NCBI GenBank assembly: GCA_028751875.1
Contig: CM054158.1
Coordinates: forward strand, 1,426,121-1,490,120
Origin: Rapana venosa
Lineage: Eukaryota > Mollusca > Gastropoda > Neogastropoda > Muricidae
Length of the DNA: 64,000 bases
Direction of reading: 5' to 3'
Each line of letters starts with the position of its first letter. Positions within the stretch are counted from its first letter, which is position 1. The position numbers and the translations under genes were made by a program. Of the stretch, positions 1 through 12,289 are shown in pieces. The notes below the pieces were generated by a model. It was given only the letters and a program-made list of their open reading frames with translations. It was not told the origin of the DNA and made no database searches.

Positions 1-200
1 CAGTAGCCGTCATTTCCCCAACAGTTACTTTAATTTTTGATACTTCCCCCCCGCCACCCCCCCCCACAACACACACGCCTTTTTGTTATGTAATATATTC
101 AGTGCGACATACATTAGTCTTTCATCTTGGACAAGGAAAAAATGTTGTGATTCAGTTATTGGGAACAATTTTGCGAAATTTTGCAACCACAAATCTATAC

Positions 201-208
201 CTCCCCCG

Positions 209-252
<44 letters not shown>

Positions 253-268
253 TAGCCCCCCCCCCCCT
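201..268. repeat. poly-C tract
   Basis: A run of almost uninterrupted C is broken only by single G, T or TAG interruptions. It lies between AT-rich flanks and makes proline-rich or glycine-rich frames on the two strands that are not credible proteins. Its true length is probably uncertain because homopolymers in the first 46 kb of this window are badly resolved. Confidence 0.9.
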
Positions 269-1590
269 TCACTGCACTTATGCCCGCGAGCGAGGAGGAA
301 AAAAACAACCAAAAGCATCACACCCCACCTTAGCTTTAAGTTTAAACTGAAACAGTTTTGCAAGCTTTTAATTCGGGATTTAAAATTCTCCAGTCGGTTA
401 ATAGGAGCTGGGCAGACATTTGGTTCAAAGAATTCAGTTCATCTGTACCACAGTCAGAGACAAGGAACATACAGAGAACGAAACAGAGATGAAAAATTAT
501 ATTACCTATATTTTTTTATTTATACACTCACTTTTGCAGGGATGCACGCAGATTTACTTTCAAAAGCAGAGAGCCACAGATTACTTTAGCATTTACTGGT
601 ATCAACAGAAAGGGGATAGGTCCCCAGTGGTTATACACACCCTTCACTAAATTTTCTTTGGGCTGATTTCTCCAGTGTTATGTCCTATCCAGTGTTATGT
701 GGACAGATAAGACCTCTGGCTTTGGTTTTATGAAGTAAAAACACTTTCAAGTAACACAACACAAGGCACTCAGAGAGCTGGATTTTGACAAAGTGGTTTA
801 CCTACAAGCATCACTACCCTATGTATTGTGTAGGAACTGGCCAGCATGTGACTGTTGTTTTGATTGTTGTTGGTTTAATATGTACATCGGTGATGTAAAG
901 ACCACATACGTCGTAAAAAACAAGCAGGCAGGTTCTTTAAGTGATGTGTTAAATTCAAAAGATAGTCATTTTTGTCATAACTAAACCAGATTCAGTAGGG
1001 CAAGTGAATTTGCCCAGGCCTTTTTGAGTTCAAAAATGGGTGGAGCCTTACCAGTTTAGGGAGGATGCATGTGTGGGTGTGTGGTGTGTGTGTGTGTGTG
1101 TGATATTGTGTTTTTCTTGGTGTGGTTGTGATGCAGGCAGCTATAGAAACAATTGTCTCAGAGTTCCAAAATATGTTTTTTGTGCTAGTGTGTTTATGGA
1201 TTTTCGGCAACTTCCGGACACCTACGTTTTCCTACTTTTTTGGATTTGGTGTTAGTGACTTTTTTTCTCTACCTGTTGCACCATGTGGAAAAACTATGAA
1301 TTTGTTCCTTGGGAAATGCAAGGATTGACTAACTAGATTACATAAATGCTCATATAAACAATCATTGAAGTAAAAGTATTTATTTTCCCTTTCCTATAGA
1401 AAAACTTCTGATGGATTAAGATGCCATATCCAATGATATGCTTAATCAGGTACCCAGAAAATCTTAATTCTTCAATTGCATAATTGTTCCAAAAGTGTCG
1501 GACTGAAGGTGCAATGCCATTGAAAATGGAAGCTGTCTTTTATGTTTTCATTCATAAGCAGGAAAAAGCCTTAAACTGATTAAAACTAGC
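269..1590. other. non-coding AT-rich sequence, nothing recognised
   Basis: No recognisable gene, RNA or transposon domain was found. The stretch holds a GT microsatellite around 1072-1105 and otherwise unremarkable AT-rich sequence. Short open frames exist on both strands, but none shows a domain, splice signals in a sensible arrangement or repeated codon structure. The part nearest 1590 may be the eroded 5' portion of the LINE that follows. Confidence 0.5.
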
Positions 1591-3485
1591 TATAGCCCAT
1601 AGAATGATTCAACGCTGGTAAGCTTATGGAGAAAATTATTTAAAGAGGCTTGTGTATTACTATAGAAAATAACATTGTTCCTGTCAATCAAGCAGGCGTT
1701 CAAAAAGGTAGTTATCTGCAATTGATTAATTAAACTAACAAACCATGGTCAACAACAATTGCGAGGAGAAAAATTACTCAACCCATATTTTTTGATTGTA
1801 AAGAAAGCCTGACGCAAGTTTTTTGCTGCTAATTGCTACATTAACTGAAGACTATTGGTTTTTCTGGGCTTTTTTTCTATTATATTTAAAGCTATTTATG
1901 AATAGAAGAATGCAAGTGAGAGTAGATGCATATTCAAATTTTAAAGTCATTGCATATGGGTTTACACAGGGTTCAGTTTTGCCCTTTGTATGTTTATTAT
2001 ATTGCTGTATGATTTACCCACTAAACTATCTAATACGTTGTTCCTGGAGCACATGCTGATGATATTATGTATATGGATGAATGTTCTTGTGTAGCGTGCT
2101 ACAACAAAAAGGAATGATAAACTATACCAGAAAAAGTATATCAATAAGTGCTAGGTAATTTAATAAATATATTTTTGAAAATGCCTGGACATTATCTACA
2201 GAAAAAAAATGCACATTATGCTTTTTTATTAATGGCAAGGATCCAGATACACTGCCACAGTTTACGAATTGGAGGGGAGCCAATTCAGTATAAAATATGG
2301 TAAAATTTTAGGCATTCAAACTTACATCAAAACTAACTTGGAATGCTCATATTGGGATACATTTTTAACAAAGCAAGGAAATGATCAATTTTCTTAAAAT
2401 GGTTAGAGACAGTCCTGGGAGGACAAGAGATATCTTCACTCTTAATGCTTGTCTAAAGGCACTTGTACGTTCCAAAACTGTCTTATGGAAAGAAGTCTTT
2501 TGCAGTGCTCCTAATTATTTACTTAAAAAACTCCAAAGTATGATTGTAAAGCGTACAAAACTGCACTTGGGTGGTACCATTCCATGCAGCCACCATAGGA
2601 TTATAAGGAAATTGGGAACTTCCCCTAGCTGAATTCGAAAACTTTCATGCGCCAAATATGTTTACGGAGCACGAATGACGGAATATTTTGTATGTTCGTA
2701 GTGAAGTTAAAGTTCAAGCAGAGACATTTTCCAATAAGGGCTAAACAACTTTCGTGTTTAATGCCTTTGGCACTTATGTATCAGACCCTTTCAAAAATAT
2801 AAAACTTAATCAATGATTTAGAAACATATAAAGCAGCTTTACCATGTCCTTCATGGGAGATGAATAAGCCGGTTTTGATATAGAATTATTAATGAAAAGA
2901 TAAAGAATGAAAATCAAAATGGTTGCAGAGTTAAGTTCATATTGGAAATAAAGTATGCTGACTGCTATATAGTTTATACCGATGGATCTGATTTTAGAAA
3001 ATCATGACACAGCTCTGCATTTGTCTTACCAGCACTTAAAATTAGAATCGTTTCTATTTCGTTAACATCCGTTTCAATGATTTACAGCTGCTCTTTATTG
3101 CACATCTTTGGCTCTTAACTGTATTCTTGATTTTCCATTTTCCTTCTTTATATCGTTGCTTTGTGTTGACTTCAAGCAGTATAGTGTGCTATAAAAATCC
3201 CCAAACTCAAGGTCTCAGAAATTATTTTTGAAATTAAATATGTTCATACACCTCCGAATTTAAGAGGTAGTATTTTCTTTTTGTTGGGTGCCTTCTCACG
3301 TTGGATTTTTTTCAAATGAGTGGGCTGACAGAGCTGCAAAAAAGGGAGCAAGGCATGATATGGAATCGATTAGAATGGTTGTTCCCTTATTCTACAGGAA
3401 AGATACCGTATTTAGAACAAACGTCATGGGAAGTATAAGATCTGACCAATTTAAGGAACGATATTTAAAAAAGGTCTGTTGAACC
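1590..3485 (+). pseudogene. decayed I/Jockey-type LINE (RT plus RNase H)
   Basis: This is a remnant of a non-LTR retrotransposon polyprotein, broken by stops and frameshifts. Landmarks in order are: a K-L-M-E-K-I-I finger-like motif near 1621; N-R-R-M-Q-V-R-V-D followed by G-F-T-Q-G-S-V-L (about 1900-1980), the pre-catalytic RT motif; A-D-D-I (about 2050-2062), the catalytic Asp pair, reached after a frameshift; a thumb-like stretch at 2381-2632; Y-T-D-G-S near 2975, the first RNase H catalytic motif; and P-S-H-V-G-F-F-S-N-E-W-A-D-R-A-A at 3290-3340, the last RNase H motif. RT followed by RNase H is the arrangement of the I and related Jockey-superfamily clades. No endonuclease domain or poly-A tail could be placed, so both ends are approximate. 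It lies outside the part of this locus that is repeated after 46.5 kb. It is inactive. Confidence 0.8.
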
Positions 3486-4103
3486 ACTGCCATATTTCTT
3501 GTTATATGGCTCCTTTTCAAATAGGATTCGCGTTTTATAACCATGTGAAGGGTTAATTCCATATATTTTAGAATGAAGTTAATGCATATTCCTTACAATT
3601 TTGTAAACCCTGTTTGATGTTATTGGGTCATAATTTCCAATACTTCACATCATATTTTTACCTACATTTTCTGAACAGTCTCTGGAAAATGTATTTGAAA
3701 ATTCAAAGCTAGCCTTTGCCATTGCCAGATGTTTATTGCTTAGTCCACTTGAATATTTATTGTAGTTACATTCTTATTATTTCATGTTTCCACATTGTTG
3801 AGTTTATTTTTTGCTCCTGTTTAAAAGTATTATCATTAGGTTGGTTGGTTTTGTTTTGTTTTTTCTCCCAAAAAATACAAAACACTGATGCTATTTCTTA
3901 ACCCTTTTTCCTTCATCCTTCTTCTCCTTCCTTTACTTTCATACTCTTTTTTATTACCTTTTGTCTATATCACTTAGAATGAACAGAGTTAAAATTGAAG
4001 GCAAAAAACAACAACACAGCAACACAACACCCAACACAACACACACACATACACACACATACACCAGACTAGATGTGCTTCCTGTACAGTTGAGGCTGAG
4101 GTG
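3486..4103. other. AT-rich intergenic or intronic sequence with CA microsatellite
   Basis: No gene was recognised. From about 3886 onward the sequence aligns with 46634 onward (both begin with TATTTCTTAACC or ATTTCTTAACC), which marks the left edge of the segment present twice in the window. A CA microsatellite lies at about 4037-4065. Confidence 0.6.
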
Positions 4104-4310
4104 GAAGATCTCCATTTGCACTGTAAAAGATCTCCATTTGCACTGTAAAAGATCTCCATTCGCACTGTAAAATATCTCCATTTACACTGTAAAAGATCTC
4201 CATTTGCACTGTAAAAGATCTCCATTTGCACTGTTAAAGGTCTCCATTTGCACTGTAAAAGATCTCCATTTGTACTGTAAAAGCTCTCCATTTGTACTGT
4301 AAAAGTCGCC
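4104..4310 (+). repeat. 22-bp minisatellite (CATTTGCACTGTAAAAGATCTC)n
   Basis: About nine tandem copies of a 22-bp unit, with scattered substitutions such as TGTACTG for TGCACTG. The unit includes the core TTTGCACTGTAAAAGATC. The array ends directly against a tRNA-headed SINE, and the same array-plus-SINE pair recurs at 46826-47250 with fewer units. This suggests the array and the SINE moved or expanded as one composite. Confidence 0.9.
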
Positions 4311-4317
4311 ATTGTGT

Positions 4318-4600
4318 ACCAGCATGCCATGCACAAGTGGTTAGCTTGAGAGATAGCTCTTGGATTTCGGACTGGAAGGTGCCAGGTCTCAAATCTGTAA
4401 GAGTCATAGGGATTTTTTGAGACTCCGGTGGCTCCTAACCAGTTGTGAGTGTGCTTGTGGGACAATGGGGAAGAACGGGGAACACACAATCAAGCTTCAT
4501 CCACTTGACGATTGGTGCGTGTTTTTGAGAGTTTGCTCAAACTACCTGACCAACACTGCAGGTGTCTGTAACTCTCGGGCCCGGTTGACGCTGGGATATA
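4318..4600 (+). mobile_element. tRNA-derived SINE, family A (noisy copy)
   Basis: Begins with a tRNA-like head: a box A resembling TGGCACAGTGGTTAGC (here with an inserted base) and a degenerate box B where the clean copies have GGTTTGAATC. A body follows, with GAGTCATAGGGATTTTT, a GAACGGGG..CACACAATCAAGCTTC segment and an end at CGGTTGACGCTGGGATATATT. The clean counterpart is 46972-47250, and a reverse-orientation relative lies at 21888-22175 with a better-preserved box B. The small size, internal Pol III promoter and three copies in one window support a SINE. Confidence 0.8.
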
Positions 4601-5136
4601 TTATAATAATAATAATAATAATGTATGGAATTTATATAGCGCTGAATCTTGTAAAGCAACAAATCAAAGCGCTCAGATTTCATTTCGTACCACTTTAAGT
4701 CGTGGTAGATTTCCCGTGAAATTCGGGCTGCTCTCCCCGGGGAGAGCGGGAGAGCGCGTCTGCCACAAAAAGCGGGGGGCTGGGGGGGGGGGCCCCCCGC
4801 CACCCTTTTTCACCCTCTTTTTTTTTTTTTTTTTTCATTGGTCTGAAACTGTATTTGTTTTCCCTATCAGAGTGGCTTTTTTCTAGAATTTTTGCCAGGG
4901 ACAAATTTTAGTTGCCGTGGGTTTTTTTTACGTGTGCGCTAAATAATTACGTGTAACAACGGGACACGGGGTTTATGTCTCATCCGAAAGGACTAGCGCC
5001 ACCAGACCATCTCATGGTCTAATGGAAGGGGGAAAGTTTCCTAGTCCAAACGGTCGGGAACGAAAACGCCGCCACACTTCAGCGGACTTTTCCTTTCTAG
5101 ACTGGCGCGTTACCTCTAGTCCACCGATCCACCAAT
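4601..5136 (-). mobile_element. tRNA-headed SINE, family B, reverse orientation
   Basis: Read on the minus strand, the element starts with a tRNA-like head (GGACTAGAGGTAACGCGCC near 5105-5125), runs through a body with the core GTTTATGTCTCATCCG (plus-strand reading, about 4971-4986) and the segment TTGCCGTGGGTTTTTTTTACGTG, and ends with an (ATT)n tail at 4601-4621. The body is shared with the element at 63806-64000. The clean locus copy lacks it: at 47238-47260 the sequence runs straight through as GGATATATTATGATTTTAG. ATTAT is present at both edges here and is the likely target-site duplication. Confidence 0.8.
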
Positions 5137-6467
5137 TATTATGATCTTAGTAGAGCGTAGAGTACAACCATGTCTCAAGTGTCTTCAAAGCACATCCACC
5201 TTCATCTCTCAGAGTCCTTCATCTCTATCTGTATTAGTGCAGATGTGTCTAGCTATGGTCCTTGTTTTGCTTATGTGAATCTTGGGTATAACTCATCGTT
5301 TGGTTGAAGAAATGGACTGATTAAAGGAGAGTTTATTTTTGGGCAGAGATTGCTTAGTATGAAGTAAACTGAAATTATCAAGAGAGGTTTTTTACAGCCT
5401 ACAAATTACTGTAAAAAACCTTCAGCTTCAGGGGGTGTTGCCCTCTGACCTCCACAAGGGCTCTTGCCCCTTGATCCACCATGGGCAATATGACATTGGA
5501 TCCCTAAATCCATTTCAGGAAAACCACTTTTCCTTCGTGTACCCTGCCCTGATTTTCTAGCAACAGGCGCTTGAAAAAACTGCAAGAAGGGAGTGTATTT
5601 GTGCGAAATTTGGCAAACTTAATGAGGTTAAACTAAATGGGTGTGGGTTTTTTTTATACCACATAGTAATACACAGCATTCCTCTCAAAGCTTCTAAACC
5701 AGGACAGACCATTTAATGACAACCATTTAACAACATCACACATGTCCCACAAGTTTTTTTTTCTGTCTCATTTATTTAGGCTTGAGACAGGAAAGGGCAG
5801 AGGTATGAAGGGATTTGTTGGGGGGTGGGGGGTAGAGAACAACCAGTTTAATAATATACTATGTCCAATTTGTGAAGGGTTTTACATTTGTCATTATATT
5901 GAAGATTAAGGGATGCAAGTAAAAGATCATTTGCTGTGAATAATCTTAGACCTGTACACACATCGGTATGGTACTTGGTCATCTAACGATTTTTTAAACA
6001 GTCTGTGTTGGTGTTGTAACGGTTTTGTTCTGGGGTAGGGACTATGTTGATACTGTGATTAAAAATTGGTGTTGTCCTGTTGGCTGTGCCTAGTAATGTG
6101 CATTGTTCATGGTCAGTTACAGATCTTGATGGTACGAGCAGTTTCACTTGTGTTTGTTGCATATACACTTTCTTTTTTTATACAGAACAAAATTGGTTTC
6201 AGAAGCTCAATGTCTTTCTTGAGGAATTTGAATTGACCAGCTACTCTCTCCTGCAAGAAGACTATTGTTTCATAAGGATTTTTATAATCATACAATATGT
6301 TTTGTAGTTTAACTGTTATTTTAATAAGAAGAAATCTTAAGCACCAAATGCATTGTGATTCCTCTAGGAGTTGTACGAAAGTCTTATGGGTGATGGAAGA
6401 ATGAGATGAAGAACCTGGTGTCAAGTACTCTGTTTCATGTTATGAGCATGTTGACATGTGTTGCAAG
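5137..6467. other. intron-like sequence, matches 47250-48539
   Basis: No exon was recognised. The segment aligns along its whole length with 47250-48539. A palindrome-like GC-rich block at about 5425-5520 (GGGGGTGTTGCCCTCTGACC) is also present at 47532-47620 and looks like a dispersed repeat. Conservation between the copies reflects the duplication, not selection. Confidence 0.6.
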
Positions 6468-6631
6468 GAACCAATTGTCAGCAAGGCACGTGGGCTGCGA
6501 CGTGGAATCCCCAGCGTCTTTACGGAGCAACTGGCGGGCTCGTTTTAAAACGCTGGACGAGGGATGGTTGGAAGGCGGCGTCGGTGCCATCGGCCAGTAA
6601 TGGCCAAGCAAAATTCATTTCATTCTTTCAA
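6468..6631 (+). pseudogene. damaged copy of exon 1 of the RNase A-like toxin-domain gene
   Basis: Aligned counterpart of the coding exon at 48540-48698. The acceptor (TGTTGCAAG against TGTTGCAG) and donor (AAGTAAGTTT) are recognisable, but the interior carries several single-base gains and losses, so no one frame reproduces the intact exon. The same kind of small indels is spread evenly over exon, intron and repeats here. They are therefore more likely consensus errors in the first 46 kb than mutations in a dying gene. The underlying allele may be intact. Confidence 0.6.
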
Positions 6632-7020
6632 GTAAGTTTAAGGGCATTGCGTGTGTGTTTTGTGTTCTTGCGTGCAGATTGTGTGTTTTATGTACCTGTG
6701 TGGGTGTATTGTGCGTTTACGTTATTTGTGGGTTATACCTTTTGTGTGTATGGTTACGTGTTTTAAAGTATAAGTGTGTGTGTGATTGTGTTTTTGTTAT
6801 TTGTGTATAGATTGTGTGTTTTATGTATTTGTGTGTATCATTGTGTGTTTTATGTATATGTGTGTTATGTTGTGTGTTTTATGTATTAGATTTTTTGTGT
6901 ATCATGTGGTTTTACACTTTATATGAGTGTATGTGTGTTTTATGTAATTGAAATTTTGTCATGATTGTGTGTTTATGTATTGCGTTGTGTTTCGTGATGG
7001 TCTCCTACTCCCCTAAGCGC
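6632..7020. repeat. GTGT/TTTATGTATT simple-sequence region
   Basis: A degenerate array built from GTGTGTTTTATGTAT-like units follows the exon donor site. The clean copy keeps only a short version at about 48710-48775, so the array differs in length between the two copies. Confidence 0.7.
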
Positions 7021-7570
7021 TGCCTCAACTAATTCACCGGTGTCTCCAAATTTAGAAACCGATGCTGCAATCCTAACCTGCAAGGGAGGCAATTAGGACT
7101 ACCACACCACAATATGTTGAGATAAGTTGAAGTGAGTCTCCGGTTTTCTGGTTTTGACAGTTCGTGGTACAAGTTAGTGTTATGTGTGGTGAGGGCTTGT
7201 TGCTTTGAATTATCATGTCATCAGTTATGCGTCATCTTTTTCAAGTGTTTCACCATGGTTCTTCAAGATTATCTCTGTTGCTTTGAAATATCTGGTGTAG
7301 CCTAATGATCTTGGCCCTTGTTTGCTCTGTTGGGCTTTGCAGATGCGGAATAGTGCCATGGGGATGGTTCTGTGCAAGGGCTGATAACTCTTCCAGAGAC
7401 AGTTGAAGTGAGTTGCTTGTTTGTTGGTTTGAATTTGGTGGCATGGGTCATGTGATGGTAGTGTTTGGTCTGTTGTCTGGATTGACTTAGAGTGTTGATG
7501 AGATTGTGTGGGTTGAGTTCTTTACTGTGTTGATTTTTTGATGTTCTGCCGCTTTGAATGTGGATGCTAT
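7021..7570. other. intron-like sequence, matches 48790-49600
   Basis: No exon was recognised. It contains the block CACCGGTGTCTCCAAATTTAG, which occurs at 7036 and 48819 and in diverged form near 44510. At about 7105 it lacks the SINE found at 48894-49172 in the clean copy. Confidence 0.6.
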
Positions 7571-7800
7571 CCTTCACTGTGTCACTGTCACTGCAGGTAT
7601 CATCTGGATAACTGGATTTTCTTTATCCTTCACTGTGAATCACGGTCACTGCAGGTCAACCCAATGGATAAACTGGGATTTTTCTTTCTCCTCGCTGTGA
7701 TGTTACAGTATTGCAGTTCATTTTCATGGATAAACTGGATTTTCTTTGTCCTTCGCTGGTTGATGTTATCTGTTGTTGCAGTTCATGATCATAATTATGA
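7571..7800 (+). repeat. 60/63-bp minisatellite, noisy copy
   Basis: Three to four damaged units of the array seen cleanly at 49610-49970, each containing GGATAAACTGGATTTTCTTT. The unit length is a multiple of three and keeps a frame open across units, but there is no sign that it is coding. Confidence 0.8.
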
Positions 7801-8454
7801 AAATGTTGGTGATTTTTGTTGTTGTAGTTGTTGCTTCAAAATATCTTTTTACATATTTTCATCAGTGGAAATAACATGGAAAAAGCAGCTGTTTGGATTC
7901 TGGAGAGAGGTAAACATAAAACGATATTTGGGACACTAGGTGCATTTTAGGCAGGTTTGGGGTAGTGTTGTCGATTTTGATGGATCATAAAACTGTAGCC
8001 ATTCTTCTTCCTTGAATTGAAATTCAAGGGGTAATCTGTTTACTTTGTGCTTTATTAAAAAAGTTTTAAAAACCCATGCAAGCCCTCATTCATTCACCTG
8101 TCATGATGGCAGAGTTTTGTCCATGTTTCATGTTGTCACTCCCTGCATAGTCTTCAGGTTTTCAGTTTGTGATAGCTGTTCAAAGATATGGTCGAATTTC
8201 ATCTTTTGTTTTTGTGTGTTTTTTGTTGATGTGGGGTTGGTTTGGGGGGTTTTTGGTTGGGGTTTTTATTTTTGGGGGGAGGGGTGTGGGGGTATTGAAC
8301 AGCCTTGTTAGTGCGATGAATGAGGATGTGCGGCAGTCTGGGACCCTTGACCTCTGGTGCGGTGGGGTCTGGTGGTGTGGTAGTAGCATCAGTGGGCGTG
8401 AACACACTCCCGCTCACTTGATCCGGTCTGTGACAGTGTGCCTTGTTTGTTGTT

Positions 8455-8640
8455 GCAACCAGCCTGACTGTCTGTCTGCAACCCTGGCCTGTCTCTGCTG
8501 TCTGTGTTGCCTGCCTGTCTGTCTGTCTGTCTGTCTGTGTCTGCCTGTTCTGACTGCCTGCCTGTTGCCTTAACTGCCCTGCCTGTTGTCTGTTCTGCCT
8601 GCCTAACTGCCTGTCTCGTCTTTCTGTTGTTGCTTGTTTC
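8455..8640. repeat. CTGT/CCTG microsatellite
   Basis: A tetranucleotide-rich tract of CTGT and CCTG, preceded by T/G-rich sequence (8200-8300). It is the counterpart of 50600-50992, which is about twice as long. Confidence 0.9.
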
Positions 8641-9054
8641 TTCCCGCAAATCATATGAAGTGCTTTGCATCTATCCTCAGTTTATTAAGTGTGTATGTTA
8701 ACAAACTTTTTTATCCAATGTTGTTCAGTTTTGGGCATCTCAAAAAGCAAATGATGATGTGGTCTGTCAGTTGCATTAAATGGATTCAGTTACATTCTTA
8801 ATTGGAAAATTTATGGTTGGATTCTTTCCTTGTAGTTAAATGGTATTATGATTTGATTTTCTTTGCGAAATAGTGGAGGGGGGGGGGTGGTCCATTTTTA
8901 TTTTAAATGATGCTAAAGGTCTAATTGCAGAAGGGAAAGAAAGATTTCAGATGGGTTGGAATTCTGGTATTAAATGTTGTTTTATTTAATAAACAGGGTT
9001 TTTGTGTTGTCAGAAGTGGAGTGAAAAGGTCCATGACCTTGGACTGTATGGACC

Positions 9055-9720
9055 GAATGAAAGAAAACAAACTGCTGGCAAATTGCATAATGTGGTGGGA
9101 AACATATTATGAAAGAAAATCAACTCCTAAAACTTGCATAATGTGTTAGGAAAAACAGTTCTATAGAAAGAAAAACACAAACTCCTCGAACTTGCATAAT
9201 GTGGAAGGAAACATTATCTATGAACGAAAGAAAACTACTGTAGAACTTGCTATATGTTGTAGGTAACATTATCTTATGAAAAAAACAAACTGCTTAGAAC
9301 TTAGGAAACATTATCTATGAAAGAAAACAAACTGCTAGAACTTGGCATAATGTGGTAGGGAAACATTATCTTTGAAAGAAAACTAACTGCTTGAACTTCT
9401 GCATAAGTGGGGGAAACTATTATCTATGAAAGAAAAACTACTCGTGAAACTTGGCATAATTTGAGGAAACATTATCTATGAAAGAAAACAAACTGCTAGA
9501 ATTAGGAAACATTATCTATGAAAGAAAACAAACTGCTAGAACTTGCATAATGTGGAAGGAAACATTATCTATGAAAGAAAACAAACTGCTAGAACTTAGG
9601 AAACATTATCTATGAAAGAAAACAAACTGCTAGAACTTGCATAATGTGGAAGGAAACATTATCTATGAAAGAAAACTACTCGTAGAACTTGCATAATGTG
9701 GTAGAAAACGTTATATGTAA
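9055..9720 (+). repeat. 53-bp minisatellite, first array
   Basis: Tandem units built on ATCTATGAAAGAAAACAAAC and CTGCTAGAACTTGCATAATG, with a shorter 41-bp variant lacking GCATAATGTGGT. A second array of the same family begins at 12890. The clean copy has a single array region (51400-52245), so this array and the 3.2 kb after it are extra. Confidence 0.9.
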
Positions 9721-12289
9721 CCCGTTTTTACAAAAGGAGTCTTAAGGTATAATTGGGTCAAATTGAGTTGTTACATTTTCTGAAATCTACAGATCATTAC
9801 CTTTCTTTTGATGTATGATACATTATTCTACCTATAAAATTGACATAGTTATGGGTGTTTGAATTATGGGTGACCAGCGATGTCAATCTGATAAAATCGG
9901 CTTGTAAGTTTTTCACCACTCTAGGCTAAAAACACACTTAAGCAATGGGTACTTCTATCAACTGATGATAGCCAATTTGTATGGTGTTAAAACATACCAT
10001 TACAGCATCAGCCAATAAACTGTACATATGACTCTCATTCAGTGTGATATTTAGCTCATAGCCCCCCCCCTCCCTTCTTTGAAAAGGGGCATGAATGGAA
10101 AAGACTGTAGACAGGTTTTAAGGCGGCGACTTGTTAGTATCTGACTAGCAAATATTTCTTAATAGTAACTCAGTCAGCTGAAAACATGTAGAATCTAAAT
10201 AATGATACTTGGTTCATATGAATTAAATTGTTATAATAGATTAGTTAAATAATAGTAACTACATACACAGTGGTCTGTTATTCATTTCACACACACATTT
10301 TCAATTTTGATTTTGTTCGTTACTTTATGAATTTTTAGATGGATGGCTTTATAAAAGGCAACAATAATGTTATGCATTGCTTATTCAATGTTGTCATCTG
10401 GAAATAAATTGCTGACTTTAATATTTCTTTCTCTCTCTCCTTCATACACACACATGCACACATACACACGCATCCATGCACAAATACATGCAAGTGAAAG
10501 CAGAGACAATCACACTCAATAGCATTTGATTGCTCAGAAAAAAAGAAAATAGATTATCAGTATGACACCTTCCAGAAGAAAAATATGACAAAATACTGCA
10601 TGCACACAGAGACTGCATGAAGAAAAAAAGCAATGAAGTACTCATTCATTTTCCTTGGAACAAAAAAATTCAAGGCAACACACACACACACACACACACA
10701 CCACACTCACACACACACACACACATATTACTGATCTTACACCTTAAAAGAAAATGATCTTTCAAAATAGAGGAAACAAAAACCACACAAGCACGCTCGC
10801 ACGCCACAACACACACACACACCACACACAGAAGTGTAGATTTTTTTTCTGGTTGGGATATGGATGGTCATTTTTTAAAAAGCTCATGGCACATGGGGAC
10901 TGAAATGAAACTCATGACTGCTTAATTCACTGTTGTCAAAACAAAAAGTTTGAATCTAAAACACACACACAAACACATTCCAGAGGTCTGTTTCTGCAGA
11001 CTTTCATTCTATGAACGTTTATTAAAAGTTAATCAGTATCAGTATCAGTTTTGTTATCAAAAGGTATAATTTTCTAGGTTGCTTTGAGATGTTAGTAGCT
11101 GTGTTCTGTCAAAGATTAAACGCTAACAAGTGAAAATCTCAATTTTCACAATTCCTCATACACTGCTTTGCCTTCTCACTATAACAATTGGCTAAACACT
11201 GTAAATTCTACATGAACTTATAAAATGTGGATGTTGCACTTTGCTTATACCAACGTTGTACTAATGAAGGGATATTGCAAAGATATACTCTTGATAGTAG
11301 GTAAATGTGCAGGTGTGATCAGAGATGTATTTTTAACTGATTGAAATAAATTTTTAATTATTTAGTTATAATTTTTTAAATTTTTTTTATTTGGTTTTAT
11401 TTTTATAATAATTTTTAAATTAAATAAAATTTTAAAAGGCCTGGATATTATGGAGCTGGGATAAATACTTCATCTGAAACAAAGTGGACAGTTATGATAT
11501 AAAGACTCACTCACTTTGTTTGTAATGATGTAAGTAATAATTAAAATTATTGTCAAACATTTTATCTTTGATACTAAGCACGAAAGCACTGTTTGGGAAT
11601 TGGAATAGGACTTAGTATAATTAATTGACAACAACACACACACACACAAACACACACAACACACACACACACAAAACACACACACAGAAGGCAGGATTGA
11701 TAAAGAAAGTTGTGTGAACTTATCTTTTACCCTCAATTTGACTTGATCATTTGCTCTCTCTCTCCTCTTTCCTCTCTCTCTCTCTCTCTCTCTTTCTCTA
11801 CTCTCCTCTCTCTCTCGCTATCTCTCACTCACACACACACACAAACACACACTCACACTATTTATTAAGTTTAACATCACAAACAACAGCACACAACTCA
11901 CTACACACACAACACACAACACATGAGTCAAGGTAAGTTTAGAACAGTTGATTTTTCATGTCATGCATGACAGGGTGAAATCTAAATGTGCCCCAGAATT
12001 TAGACTGTTCAAGTCTAGAATCTGAGCTTTGATTGTATGCATACCATGTCTTTATTAACATTGCTTACAGATACCAGCGCCGTGTGACATCTCACTGGAA
12101 ACCATTATAAATAAGACCTGTTCATTCATTCAAGTCAATCGCAAAGTTTCTCAGGCGTCTTCACGTTTGTTTGATTTTTTGTCTTCAAAATAAGATGTAG
12201 AAGAGTTATTTGGTAAAAAAATACATGTCCGTTTTTTCTGATTGCCTTATTTTATTTTTTCCCGCAGAGTGGAAGATCAGCTAGAATAT
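9721..12289. other. sequence present only in the first locus copy, microsatellite-rich
   Basis: No gene was recognised. The block holds CA/CAC microsatellites at about 10446-10470, 10676-10727, 10800-10830, 11634-11690 and 11830-11930, a CT tract at about 11750-11828, and an AT-only stretch around 11340-11440. It has no counterpart in the clean copy between 51400 and 51500. Arrays of the same 53-bp repeat flank it on both sides. Confidence 0.6.

Noticed and set aside
83..589. 168-residue open frame with a proline run
   Set aside because: The run is the translated poly-C tract, the flanks show no domain, and overlapping frames look equally open.
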